Positions 31,912 through 42,498 of a stretch of DNA of 64,000 nt are shown here, in pieces. Each line of letters starts with the position of its first letter. Position 1 is the stretch's first letter. This stretch comes from Kitagawia praeruptora (Eukaryota; Streptophyta; Magnoliopsida; Apiales; Apiaceae): the NCBI GenBank assembly GCA_037693485.1, contig CM075349.1, positions 71,217,001 through 71,281,000 on the forward strand. The letters are read 5' to 3'. The notes below the pieces were generated by a model. The model was not told the DNA's origin. It saw nothing but the letters and a program-made list of their open reading frames with translations, and did no database searches. Position numbers and translations under genes: made by a program.

Positions 31912-32490
31912 TGTTAGGCCGAATACACAATATATAATCAAGTACTGTATGAGTAAATAACAAGAACACACAGATCAGTACTTAAAAACTATTTGGAATT
32001 AATAATTCCTCTCTCAGTGATGTAAAATATCACAGAGAGCTGCTTAGGTTACAATGAATGATATTCGTTCATGGTGGATACCCTTCTAGGGTTAACCTAA
32101 CTGTATTTATAAGATATACAGCTACGTACAATCGTTAATTGATTCTCCTATAATTAAGCTATACAATTAATATCAATTACGATTGCTACACGTCTCCTAA
32201 GTCAACTCAATCTCTTTGACAGCTATCCAATCTTCAAAGATATTCCTTCCATATTTATCTTAAATTAATCTTCAATCTCTGTTGACTTGTAGACGCTTCC
32301 AGTAGACAGACTTTAACAAACTCTGTTGCTCTCCTAGCCAGCAGTGTTTGCGCTTCCTTCTGTCAGCGTTTGCGCTTCCAGCTATCAGCGTATACTCAAA
32401 CTCTGCTACGACTGCTTTCCTAACAAGTTAAACTCTTTTTCCCTGTAACACTTAAACACTGACATTAAATCACATCAATTATATCTAACA
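31912..32490 (-). repeat. 5' LTR of element A (579 bp)
   Basis: It pairs with 4584-5161 and is flanked on its right by the TSD copy caaaa (32491-32495). On the minus strand it begins TGTTAGATATAATTGATGTG and ends CGGCCTAACA. The LTR of B begins and ends almost the same way, so A and B are one family. Confidence 0.92.
32104..32111 (-). promoter_or_regulatory. TATA box in 5' LTR of A
   Basis: TATAAATA on the minus strand, followed by CAGTTAGGTTAACCCTAG, which is shared with the LTR of B. The position in the LTR suits the element promoter. Confidence 0.6.
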
Positions 32491-32495
32491 CAAAA

Positions 32496-33234
32496 CGTGC
32501 TGACAACTTAGCTAACATAGATCAGAATAGTTGAAATACCATATCTGATTAATGTTAAGAAAAATCTAGAACATGAAGCTTATGAACTAACTGCAAATCA
32601 ATTGCTCCTATTGAATGAGCGAATCAAAGATTAACTTAACTTGATTTTAGCAGTCTCCAGTTGTTCAGATTTTTCCCTCTCTTCTGAGAGCTTCATGTTT
32701 TGCCTTCTTGAGGTCTTCAACTAAAGCTTTTTCTTCTGGTGATCTGGCATCATCTTCAGTGTCTTCAATATACCATTGAATCACTCGAGAAGGAAAAACT
32801 TCAGCATCTTTTAGATCAAACCAAGTTTCAAAATCATAAGTGTATGTTCTGAACTTCAGAATTCCTTGGATGATCTTAAATCTCCTTCCAGGAAAAGTAT
32901 TCAGAGATGCTCTTTTCTTTTTGTCTAACTTTGGATCTTCATCTCTCACCTTTGATCAAATATAACCTCTAGTTCCAAAGAAACTAGCATTTCGAGCTTA
33001 TGAACTGATCCAACAACTTTCCAGTAGAGATCCTTCAGTATACTGGTCCTCAATTTGTGAAAATATCAACATAGATTTCTTGTTTTTCATCTTTGATTAT
33101 GAGAGGATCATCCAGTTCACAAGGCTGATAACCTGCTTCCTCACTGAATAGCTTGTTGATTTTCTTGTGGCTTTCCTTCAGTTGAGCTTCTAGATCTTCA
33201 GCACTTTGCTTGGCAGATTTGGTAGGTTGGGATG
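32496..33234 (-). mobile_element. Element E internal DNA between A and B
   Basis: This 739-bp island of E lies between two large insertions. Its left end is the base after the A TSD and its right end is the B TSD copy ggatg (33230-33234). It contains the end of E's accessory ORF and a short AT-rich 3' spacer. Confidence 0.78.
32665..33229 (-). pseudogene. Element E accessory ORF, C-terminal part
   Basis: This continues the ORF at 57404-59288 after removal of element B. From 33229 the frame continues in phase for about 60 codons (EDLEAQLKESHKK, KINKLFSEEAGYQP) to a TGA at 33052-33050. Similarity then carries on in shifted frames (DLYWKVVGSVHKLEMLVS, and from 32949 EDPKLDKKKR, GRRFKIIQGILKFRTYTYDF) to a stop at 32665. 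At least two frameshifts are therefore present. The layout (WK..VHKLE..., charged helical tail) parallels the end of the accessory ORFs of A and B, and the stop lies about 220 bp of E sequence from E's 3' LTR. Confidence 0.72.
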
Positions 33235-33766
33235 TGTTAAATATAATTGATGTGAATAATATCAGTGTTTAAGTGTTACAGTGATTCATCAGAGTTTAAT
33301 TGGAAGCTGGAAGCGATCAGAGTTTAATTAAACTCCGACGGTTGGAAGCTCGATACAGTTTGCTAAACTCTGTCAAGAGGAAACGTCTACTGGTCATCAG
33401 ACTGTGAAGAATTATTGAAGATAATTATGGAAGCGATATCTTTGAGGATTGGATAGCTGTCAAAGAGATCGTGTTGACTAAGGAGACGTGTAACAATCAT
33501 AACTGATAGAATTTGTATAGCTGATTTATAGGAGTATTAATTATTGATTGTATCGTAGCTATATATCTTTATAAATACAGTTAGGTTAACCCTAGAAGGG
33601 TATTAGGAAACGAATTATCATTCATTGTAACCTAAGCAGCTCTCTGTGATATTTTACATCACTGAGAGAGGAGTTTTTAATTCCAAACAGTTTTTAGTTG
33701 TTCGAACGTGTCTTACTTGTTATTCTCTCATACGAACTTGATTATAATTGTGTATTCGGCCTAACA
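33235..33766 (+). repeat. 5' LTR of element B (532 bp)
   Basis: It begins TGTTAAATATAATTGATGTG and ends CGGCCTAACA. It has the TATA box TATAAATA at 33570-33577 and CAGTTAGGTTAACCCTAG downstream. It pairs with 56867-57398. Confidence 0.93.
33570..33577 (+). promoter_or_regulatory. TATA box in 5' LTR of B
   Basis: TATAAATA lies about 200 bp before the LTR end, with the same downstream context as in A. Confidence 0.6.
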
Positions 33767-33768
33767 AG

Positions 33769-33780
33769 TGGTATCAGAGC
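33769..33780 (+). promoter_or_regulatory. Primer-binding site of element B
   Basis: TGGTATCAGAGC lies 2 bp after the 5' LTR and is complementary to initiator tRNA-Met, as in A. Confidence 0.92.
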
Positions 33781-33828
33781 AAATCTATTATTTTAATACA
33801 GTTAAAGATCCACACTCAACTATAATCA

Positions 33829-35589
33829 ATGCAGAGATTCCTCCTCCAACAGGTTTAGGTTCTGAGAAGGCTCCTACTACTGTGAGTCGTTATGAGACAA
33901 TTAGGGTTCCTATTCTCAGGCCAGCGGATTATGCAATCTGGAAGGTGAAGATGACTATTTTCTGGAGGCTAGAGATCCAGAATATCTTGACAGAATTTAT
34001 GAAGGTCCTCATAAGCCTACAAAGCTATCTGCTGCTACTGCTGGTCAAGAAGCTAAAACAGTTCCAAAGGAGAAGAAAGATCTTACTCCTGAGGATATTT
34101 CATCTATTGCTAAGGATGCAAAGGTTAGACATCTACTTTATAGTGCCTTAGATAATGTTATGTCTAACAAAGTGATTAATTGCACAACTACAAAAGAAAT
34201 CTGGGATGCTCTTGAAGTTAGATGTCAAGGAACTGCTGCTATCAAGAAGAATAGAAGGAACATACTCACACAGGAGTATGAACATTTTGAGGCTATATCT
34301 GAAGAAACCAGGACAGAAACATTTGACAGATTCTGTAAGCTGCTCAATGATTTGTCATTAGTAAATAAAGAGTATGATCTAGAAGACTCAAATCTCAAAT
34401 TTCTTCTTGCTCTACCTGAAAAGTGGGATGTGAAAACAACCACTATTAGAGACAATTATGATCTTGCTGATATTGAGATTGATGAAATCTATGGGTTGCT
34501 CAAAACTCATGAACTGGAAATGGAACAGAGAAACATGAGATCAAGCAAGAAGGAAAAGTCTGTTGCTCTTAAGGTTGAAGAGAAACCCCTGAAGAAGGAA
34601 GCATCAAGGAAGAAAGCTAAGGGAAAAACTTTAGTTATACATTCTGAAAGTGAGTCATCAGATTCTGATGTTGACTCAAACACTGATGAATCATCTGACT
34701 CTGAGGATGATGAAGAAATGAGAAAAATGGCTGTCTTGATGGTAAAGACTTTCGAGAAGATGGGTTTCAAGAACTTTAAGAAGGGAAATAGGTTCTCTAA
34801 AGATTCAAATTCAGACAGGAAGAATTTCAGAAAGTCTGAGAGAAAGGATACCAAATCTGGGAAGAAAGACAAGTCTGAGATTCAATGCTACAAGTGTAAG
34901 GGGATGGGTCACTATGCTCCTGAGTGCAAGAAGGGTAAAACTGAAAAAGCACTCATCACAAAAGGTAGAGATTGGGCAAACACTTCAGACTCAGATGATG
35001 ATGTCAACTATGCTCTCATGGCTTCTATTGAGAATGAATCTGAAGATTCTGAAAACAAGGTACCCTTAACTACCTATGCTTATAATACTGATGATATATC
35101 TGAATTGAGAATTTATCTTGAGGCATTGCATATCAGTTATAGGGATCAGACTTTAGAGAATGAGAGAATCAAATCTGAAAATTCTGAACTTAAAGAAAGA
35201 AATAAAATTGTTGAAGAGAAACTTGTTAACATGCAACAAGTTCAGAAAGAAAGAGATGATGCTGTTTATCTAGAATAGGAGTTGCTAGGAAGATATAAGC
35301 AACTAGAATCTGAATTGGAGAAGGAAAATCACATAATTAAGACTTTGACTCATTCTTGAAAAGACACTCAAGAGGTTTTTCAGTCAGACACAGTTGGTTT
35401 AAGTTACTGTGAGGAAGATGAACTTAGGTTTCAAAATCAAGTCAAAATTAGAACACATCTTCCATCTAGAAAATTTGTAACTGGAACAAGTGAACCTAAG
35501 TCTGAAATTGAAAAAGAAGCTGTTAAGAAAGAATCAGTAAAAACTTGTGTCAAACAGGTTAATATTGGTTTAATGACATATAAACAACT
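33829..35589 (+). pseudogene. Element B gag, N-terminal and central part
   Basis: The original start is the ATG at 33829, where one base is missing relative to A so the frame is lost at once. A further one-base insertion near 33960 (after KVKMTIF) shifts it again. From about 33970 a long open frame follows to 35278, with EIWDALEVRCQGT, FDRFCKLLNDLSLVNKEYDL, the CCHC knuckle CYKCKGMGHYAPEC and a coiled-coil segment. A TAG at 35276-35278 (after AVYLE) and another stop near 35358 break the remainder. Element C is inserted at 35590. Confidence 0.85.
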
Positions 35590-37048
35590 TGAAAACAACA
35601 CCTAGAGGGGGGGTGAATAGGTGTTTTTGGTTAATAGTGTGAATTTATGAACTGTTTTGAAATTTACTGAAAACAGCTTGCTGTTTGTAATAACACAGTT
35701 TACAAACAGCACGCTGATTGTACCTGAAATGCAATGCAGAAAGAATATAAACAGTAAGTAAAAGAGACACACAATCTTTTAGCCAGGTTCGACCCCTAAT
35801 CCCCTATGGTCTACGTCCTGGTCCCTTACCAAACTTGGTAAGAGAATATATTATTGATCAAAGATAATCCAATTACAAGATACAACAATATATATCCCTT
35901 TTTCTTAGCTACTGACAAATGGCTTACTGAACCTGTTTCTGAACCTGCTCTCTAAGCTATACTTCCCAAGTATACTTCTCTAGCAACGTTCACCAACCCT
36001 TGTTCCCTAACCAATCTGCCCAGCAACTAAAATACCCAGCTGCTTACAAATGGCTTGCTGTTTGCTGTGCTAAACTAACTCTTTAAGCAATACTTCCCAA
36101 GTACACTTCTCTAGTCTAGTTCAACCCACCCAAAACCTTAAGCCAACCTTGTACAGCAACTATTCAATACAACTTGAACAATACAATGATTTGAATCAAT
36201 TACAACTCAACCTAATGAACCCCTCCGAATATATATATGCGTGTATATATGGGTTTAAAAGGTTTAGAAGGATTTTGCAATGTAAGCTCTGTGGTTGTGT
36301 ATATAGTCTTGTTTCTGTACTTGTATGGGGGTTGATAAGAACTGAGCAAGAGTCGTTCTTAAATAGATAAACAAGAACAATATTAAAATCAAGCTTAAAA
36401 GGCTCCAACGGTTTGATAATGTTTATAGCCGTTTGGAGGTGTTTTTGATATGAAGAGAATGGAGCTTGAATATTTTCAGTTGAGAGAAAGAAGATGGAGC
36501 GTGTATGGTGTTTGATATGATGAAGAATATTTGTTATCATGAAGAGACAAGAGCATGTGGAAGGCAATTAAATAAGTCAAAAGTATCATGCTACTTTTCC
36601 TTATTCAAAGCAAGGAATATATTGTCTCCCAATATATTTGAAATGTGTGCTGGCATGATAGATATATTCAGAGGGCCCTTACACGTTTCTAACATTATTC
36701 CCACTTGATCATCTTTGATTTACCGAATGTATCTTTAATTCCATCAGACACAATCAGCTTGCTGATTGTACAATTGGCATGCTGTTTGCGACAAATGGCT
36801 TGCTGTTTGATGTGTACTGATTAGACAATCAGTAAGCTGTTTTACCCTGCAGAAACACGTTAGAGCATACACAAATGGCATGCTGTTTTAACCTGCAAGA
36901 CCAAGTTAGGACAAACATAATAGCATGCTGTTTTTATATCTAAAAGCAAGCCAAACATATTATCAACAAAATCAATAGCATGTTAGATAATAAATAACAT
37001 TCCAAAATATAAGTAATCATCGAATCATCAAAATCAAATAGGCTAACA
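35590..37048 (-). repeat. 3' LTR of element C (1459 bp)
   Basis: It is almost identical to 39416-40875. It contains repeated words of the form GGCTTGCTGTTTG, AGCATGCTGTTT and CAGCTTGCTGATTG. ORFs of 67-123 codons inside it recur in the other LTR only because the LTR is duplicated. Confidence 0.93.
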
Positions 37049-37062
37049 ATCTCCCCCTTTTT
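37049..37062 (-). promoter_or_regulatory. Polypurine tract of element C
   Basis: On the minus strand AAAGGGGGAGAT directly precedes the 3' LTR. Confidence 0.8.
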
Positions 37063-37624
37063 GATGATTACCAACATATATTTTTAGGAGTACATACTCC
37101 CCCTCAACACATGCATCATTGATTTAACAACATGATATTCAATTAAGCACATAAGGATTTATATGAACTAAAATCCCAAACACATAACCTCATTAAGTGA
37201 TAACCTCCTAAAATCTCTCCCCCTTAATCATTAAAAAGGGTAATCATGAGCATATTCAATATAAGCATGGATTATGATGTACCACATAATGCACGAGTAC
37301 ACATTTACTCAACAAATTGCATGCGAAAGAATTAACGATATGTATGCATGCAGTGAATTACACTTAAAATTCATTATTGACATCTATATAAGAATAGCAA
37401 ATTAATTAGCATGCAAATAATACTAAAAAGGTAAGCTAAAGTACCAAACTTTTGCACTTAGCTTGCTGTTTTTAGGGACCTTTGTTGCACAAAAACTCAA
37501 CGTTTTAGCATCCAATTCTACTTTCAGCTTGCTGATTGTCAGTGTCTGCATCCTTCTTTGGCTTGCTGACTTCAACAGTGCTTTCAGCTTGCTGATTTGA
37601 ACTTCCAGCTTGCTGATTTGAATG

Positions 37625-37817
37625 TCCCAATCTTCTTATGCCAAATATAAGGATCATTGTCTATTATAGCCAAACAGCATGCTGTTTCCAAGGATTCGAA
37701 GAGTCTTGCTATTGCCAATTGTAACTCTTCCACCCTTCTTCATTTTGAGACTCATGAACTGAGATTTTTCTCCACACATATGCCTAGTGCATCCGCTATC
37801 CAAAATCCATCGATTTA
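37625..37817 (-). pseudogene. Element C protease start and pre-integrase scrap
   Basis: After the gag stop the minus strand reads WILDSGCTRHMCGEKSQF and KKGGRVTIGNSKT, the catalytic DSG and following strand of a copia protease. It is followed within about 20 codons, out of frame, by NDPYIWHKKIG, the start of the integrase zinc domain. Everything downstream in pol is missing. This marks the border of the deletion that made C non-autonomous. Confidence 0.75.
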
Positions 37818-37865
37818 TCTTTACTTTGGCGGCAAGACATATCTACAAAACAAACAAACACCAAC

Positions 37866-39359
37866 TTAATGTTTTGGTACCCATATAGGTTTGGGTCCAA
37901 ATTGGTTAGTAGCAATAGTATATAAAACATTTAAATCAGCTTTCTTGATCCACATTTGGATCACTTTTGGTGACTGATTTTGCTTTCTTTCATTCTTTTG
38001 GTAAGCCGTTTGTCTTCTGTCAGGAGCATTCTGGTATGCTGTTTGTAGTCTGACTGGTCCATTCTGGTAAGCTGTTTGTCGCCTGACTGGTTCATTCTGG
38101 TAAGCTGTTTTCCCTTTATGATTGACTTGAACCACACAATGTCTTTCCAGATGGCCTTTTCCTCCACATTTGTTGCATATCTTCCAAGGCATGGCATAAT
38201 TGTATGGTATGCCATTTCTTCCATCATATTTGAGTGCACCAAGCTTTTTGATTGAGTTCATCCCAACTCCTTCTCTGACCAAGGGGACATTTGCCTTCTT
38301 CATCATTGATTTGAGAGTTTCTTCACCTTGAACAAAGGTTTCCATCCCTTTTTGAAGATCTTTGACCTCCTTTTCTAGAAGAAAAATCAAATCAGCTTGC
38401 TGTTTGACAAGATCAGCTTGCTGTTTTCTCTTCTCAGCAGTTTTAGAGGATTCGGCTTGGCTAGCTTCTTTAATCTTGAATGTTTTTATACATTCATCCT
38501 TAGCTTCAATCTCTGACTTCAAATCTTTGAGTTCTTTCATGAGCACCTCATTCCTCCTTAGAATTTCTTTGTTGACTCCTTCGAATTGAATGATTTTCTC
38601 TTTTAAATCAGCAATAAGATCATCATGGTTGATTTCAGGAGCCTTCTCAGCCATTAAATCCGAAATGATTTTCTTCAAATGAATATTCTTCTTTTTCAGC
38701 TCGCCATTCTTATTTTTCAACTCCATGAACTCAATGATGGATACATTACTATGTTCCTGCATGGTTAGTGATTCCAAAATATTATTTTCAGAAGATGAAT
38801 TAAGTTGAAACGAGTTTACCGCACTAGATTCAACATCCGAGTTCGAATCTTCGCTTTTTACACGAATGTCATCTTTGTTTCCTCGAACCATGTCATTGTC
38901 AATGCCAACCAATGCAAAACTAATCATCTCTTCACTTGAGTTTTCACTTGACTTTTTGTCCGTTGAGGCAGCTTGCTGTTTGTGACAATCAGCTTGCTGT
39001 TTTGGATGGACACATATTGTAGCTTGATAATTCATTTCCAAGGTATCCCATATTTCCTTTGCTGTGATGCACGTAGAGACCTTGTCATAATCTGAATCTG
39101 AAAGACCACAAATTAGTGTATACTTGGCATTTCCATTATAGCTTGCTTTTATCAACTCTTCCCCGGTAAGATCATCAACATCTTTTGGCTTGCCGTTTTC
39201 ATCCAAAAAGGTAAACGGACCATCTTTAACAACCAACCATTCAAGTGGATTTCTACTCAGAATCAACTTCATCTTTAGTCTCCATAAATCATAATTTTTT
39301 GTACCAACGAGAAGTGGTGGCATGTTTGATGATTCTCTCTCTACATAAAGGTGTGCCAT
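37866..39359 (-). CDS. Element C Gag (497 aa), intact
   Basis: One uninterrupted frame of 497 codons begins at the minus-strand ATG 39359, about 43 bp from the primer site. The N-terminal capsid-like part has NYDLWRLKMKLILSRNPLEW and KEIWDTLEMNYQAT (UBN2-type Gag). A long charged coiled coil follows (about residues 200-350), then the CCHC knuckle CNKCGGKGHLERHC near residue 400. Short repeats of QTAYQN come next, and the end FGPKPIWVPKH is the motif that in complete copia elements joins Gag to protease. KQQAD repeats in the protein are the coding side of a CAGCTTGCTGTTTG word scattered over the whole element. The open frame suggests recent selection or recent origin. Confidence 0.88.
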   Translation of the reverse strand: MAHLYVERESSNMPPLLVGTKNYDLWRLKMKLILSRNPLEWLVVKDGPFTFLDENGKPKDVDDLTGEELIKASYNGNAKYTLICGLSDSDYDKVSTCITAKEIWDTLEMNYQATICVHPKQQADCHKQQAASTDKKSSENSSEEMISFALVGIDNDMVRGNKDDIRVKSEDSNSDVESSAVNSFQLNSSSENNILESLTMQEHSNVSIIEFMELKNKNGELKKKNIHLKKIISDLMAEKAPEINHDDLIADLKEKIIQFEGVNKEILRRNEVLMKELKDLKSEIEAKDECIKTFKIKEASQAESSKTAEKRKQQADLVKQQADLIFLLEKEVKDLQKGMETFVQGEETLKSMMKKANVPLVREGVGMNSIKKLGALKYDGRNGIPYNYAMPWKICNKCGGKGHLERHCVVQVNHKGKTAYQNEPVRRQTAYQNGPVRLQTAYQNAPDRRQTAYQKNERKQNQSPKVIQMWIKKADLNVLYTIATNQFGPKPIWVPKH

Positions 39360-39401
39360 AGGACCTGTACTTTCCTGTTACAGAAATGTTAGTACACCAA
39401 C

Positions 39402-39413
39402 TCTCTGATACCA
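39402..39413 (-). promoter_or_regulatory. Primer-binding site of element C
   Basis: TGGTATCAGAGA on the minus strand, 2 bp from the 5' LTR end, complementary to initiator tRNA-Met. Confidence 0.88.
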
Positions 39414-39415
39414 AT

Positions 39416-40875
39416 TGAAAAACAACACCTAGAGGGGGGGTGAATAGGTGTTTTTGGTTAATAGTGTGAATTTATGAATTGTTTTGAAATTTACTGAAAA
39501 CAGCTTGCTGTTTGTAATAACACAGTTTACAAACAGCACGCTGATTGTACCTGAAATGCAATGCAGAAAGAATATAAACAGTAAGTAAAAGAGACACACA
39601 ATCTTTTAGCCAGGTTCGACCCCTAATCCCCTATGGTCTACGTCCTGGTCCCTTACCAAACTTGGTAAGAGAATATATTATTGATCAAAGATAATCCAAT
39701 TACAAGATACAACAATATATCTCCCTTTTTCTTAGCTACTGACAAATGGCTTACTGAACCTGTTTCTGAACCTGCTCTCTAAGCTATACTTCCCAAGTAT
39801 ACTTCTCTAGCAACGTTCACCAACCCTTGTTCCCTAACCAATCTGCCCAGCAACTAAAATACCCAGCTGCTTACAAATGGCTTGCTGTTTGCTGTGCTAA
39901 ACTAACTCTTTAAGCAATACTTCCCAAGTACACTTCTCTAGTCTAGTTCAACCCACCCAAAACCTTAAGCCAACCTTGTACAGCAACTATTCAATACAAC
40001 TTGAACAATACAATGATTTGAATCAATTACAACTCAACCTAATGAACCCCTCCGAATATATATATGCGTGTATATATGGGTTTAAAAGGTTTAGAAGGAT
40101 TTTGCAATGTAAGCTCTGTGGTTGTGTATATAGTCTTGTTTCTGTACTTGTATGGGGGTTGATAAGAACTGAGCAAGAGTCGTTCTTAAATAGATAAACA
40201 AGAACAATATTAAAATCAAGCTTAAAAGGCTCCAACGGTTTGATAATGTTTATAGCCGTTTGGAGGTGTTTTTGATATGAAGAGAATGGAGCTTGAATAT
40301 TTTCAGTTGAGAGAAAGAAGATGGAGCGTGTATGGTGTTTGATATGATGAAGAATATTTGTTATCATGAAGAGACAAGAGCATGTGGAAGGCAATTAAAT
40401 AAGTCAAAAGTATCATGCTACTTTTCCTTATTCAAAGCAAGGAATATATTGTCTCCCAATATATTTGAAATGTGTGCTGGCATGATAGATATATTCAGAG
40501 GGCCCTTACACGTTTCTAACATTATTCCCACTTGATCATCTTTGATTTACCGAATGTATCTTTAATTCCATCAGACACAATCAGCTTGCTGATTGTACAA
40601 TTGGCATGCTGTTTGCGACAAATGGCTTGCTGTTTGATGTGTACTGATTAGACAATCAGTAAGCTGTTTTACCCTGCAGAAACACGTTAGAGCATACACA
40701 AATGGCATGCTGTTTTAACCTGCAAGACCAAGTTAGGACAAACATAATAGCATGCTATTTTTATATCTAAAAGCAAGCCAAACATATTATCAACAAAATC
40801 AATAGCATGTTAGATAATAAATAACATTCCAAAATATATGTAATCATCGAATCATCAAAATCAAATAGGCTAACA
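39416..40875 (-). repeat. 5' LTR of element C (1460 bp)
   Basis: It pairs with 35590-37048 and is followed by the TSD copy caact. On the minus strand a CTATTTAAG TATA-like word lies in the middle (about 40187-40195), a possible promoter. Confidence 0.92.
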
Positions 40876-41370
40876 CAACTTAAACATAAGCTTAAGGAGT
40901 TAAAATCAGTTAAGAAACAGAAAGTGTCCAGGAAGAATAGAAATGGTACAGTAGGCATTACAAAAGGCAATTATCCAATGCTTGCTACTTTTGCTCCAAG
41001 AAAGACATGTCATAATTGTGGTAGTACTAATCATCTTGCTAGTTTCTGCAGGAAGAATAAAAACATTAATTCTTTACCCTCCAATTCTGGAGTAAAGAAT
41101 GATTATGTTAGAACTAGACCACAGACTTTATGCAAACATTGTGGAAGTACTTGGCATTCTATTTATACTTGCAGGGATTATCATGCTATTTATCATAATT
41201 AATATGAACTAAAGCCCAATCTGAAATGGGTTAAAGTTAATTCTGCAAGTGTAAACACTGAAAATGTTAGCTTAAACTCTGATAATAAGAATTCCGCTGC
41301 TAAAGCTAACAAATCTCAGAAAGCCAAAGGATCTAAGCAAGTCTGGATCCTTATATCTGACCTTCAGTGA
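40876..41370 (+). pseudogene. Element B gag, C-terminal part with two zinc knuckles
   Basis: Continues gag after element C: KHKLKELKSVKKQK, the knuckles CHNCGSTNHLASFC and CKHCGSTWHSIYTC, and KQVWIL. One TAA (after YHN, 41200-41202) breaks it; the natural end is the TGA at 41368-41370, conserved in A. The protease frame starts just after, in the +1 frame. Confidence 0.85.
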
Positions 41371-41380
41371 ATGTTTATGA

Positions 41381-42489
41381 TTGCAGGGCATCAGGGAGAG
41401 TACCCTAGTCATGGACAGTGGATGTTCAAGACACATGACTCGAAATAAAGCCCTGCTATCAGAGTACGTGGAGAAGGCTGGCCCAAAAGTTTCCTATGGA
41501 GATGGCAACGTAGGACGTACTCTGGGATATGGCAATATCAATCTAAGAAGTGTCATTATCACAAATGTAGCTCTGGTTCCAGGACTCAAGCATGATCTGC
41601 TATCTGTGAGTCAAATCTGTGACAGAGGTTATCATGTAGATTTTCAACCTGAATACTGTGAAATTATCAGTAAATCTACAGGCAAAGTTGTTCTAGTTGG
41701 ACACAGGCACAATAATATCTATGAAATAAGTTTGTCAACAAACTCTGATGGAAAAGCAGTGTGCCTGTCAACAAGAATGTCTAGTAAAGAGAGTTGGAAG
41801 TGGCATAAGAAACTCTCTCATTTGAATCTGAACAACATCAATGAGCTGATAAGAAAGGATATTGTAAGAGGACTCCCAAAGTCTTTATTAAATATTGATG
41901 GTCTGTATGTCAAAAGGCCAAACAAAGGAAGTCATCTTTCAAGAGCAATCTGAATCTTCAATTGTTGATCCTTATCATCTTCTACATGTTGATCTTTTTG
42001 GACCAGTAAATGTAATGTCTATTGGAAGAAAGAAATATGCTTTAGTCATTGTTGATGAACACACCAGATTTACTTGGGTGTACTTTCTAGCAAAGAAGGA
42101 TGAAACTGCATTAACTCTGATTGAGCATGTAAAGATGCTGGACAAAGGATCAAAACACAAAGTCAAAATAATCAGGAGTGATAATGGAACTGAATTCAGG
42201 AATGCAACTATGGAAGAATTCTGCAAGAACAGAGGAGTGAAGCAAAATGTTTTCTGCACCTGGTACACCACAACAAAATGGTGTAGTTGAAAGAAAGAAC
42301 AGAACCTTGGTAGAAGCTGCTAGAACTATGCTTGATGAAGCAAAATTGCCAACCTATTTCTGGGCAGAAGCTGTTCAAACTGCTTGTTTTACTCAGAATG
42401 CCACTCTGATCAACAAGCATGGAAAAACACCATATGAGATGGTGAGGGAAAAGAAGCCAAACCTGAAATCTTTTCATATTTTTGGATGA
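41381..42489 (+). pseudogene. Element B pol: protease and integrase
   Basis: The protease has TLVMDSGCSRHMTRN (DSG catalytic motif; the usual GHM is RHM). The pre-integrase part has WKWHKKLSHLNLNNI. A frameshift near 41900 moves to the integrase core with VDEHTRFTWVYF and IIRSDNGTEFRN, and another near 42247 leads to PQQNGVVERKNR. A TGA replaces a Cys codon at 42487-42489. All three acidic residues of the D,D,E triad are still recognisable, but in different frames. Confidence 0.88.
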
Positions 42490-42498
42490 AAATGCTTT

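Larger units (their letters stand above)
4584..32490 (-). mobile_element. Sirevirus-like Ty1/copia element A with nested CACTA insertions
   Basis: A pair of LTRs (4584-5161 and 31912-32490, TGTTAG...TAACA) bounds this element, with a perfect 5-bp TSD caaaa at 4579-4583 and 32491-32495. A primer site complementary to initiator tRNA-Met adjoins the right LTR and a polypurine tract adjoins the left one, so it runs on the minus strand. The internal order is gag, pol, spacer, accessory ORF. CACTA elements K and H together account for about 15 kb of its length. The LTRs differ at roughly ten positions by eye, so it is not very old, yet its ORFs carry several stops and frameshifts. Confidence 0.92.
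35590..40875 (-). mobile_element. Gag-only copia-type element C (TR-GAG-like)
   Basis: Two LTRs of about 1460 bp (35590-37048 and 39416-40875, TGAAAA...TAACA) bound a short internal region. TSD caact lies at 35585-35589 and 40876-40880. Primer site TGGTATCAGAGA is at 39402-39413 and a polypurine tract at 37049-37062, both on the minus strand. The internal region has a full-length open gag, the first part of a protease and a scrap of the pre-integrase domain, then goes straight to the 3' LTR, so integrase, RT and RNase H are deleted. By eye the LTRs differ by only four substitutions and one indel, so it moved recently and must have used enzymes from another element. Confidence 0.92.

Noticed and set aside
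36149..36708. Several ORFs of 67-123 codons repeated exactly at 39976-40535
   Set aside because: They lie inside the two LTRs of element C and are duplicated with them; no protein family is recognisable and neither has support as a gene.
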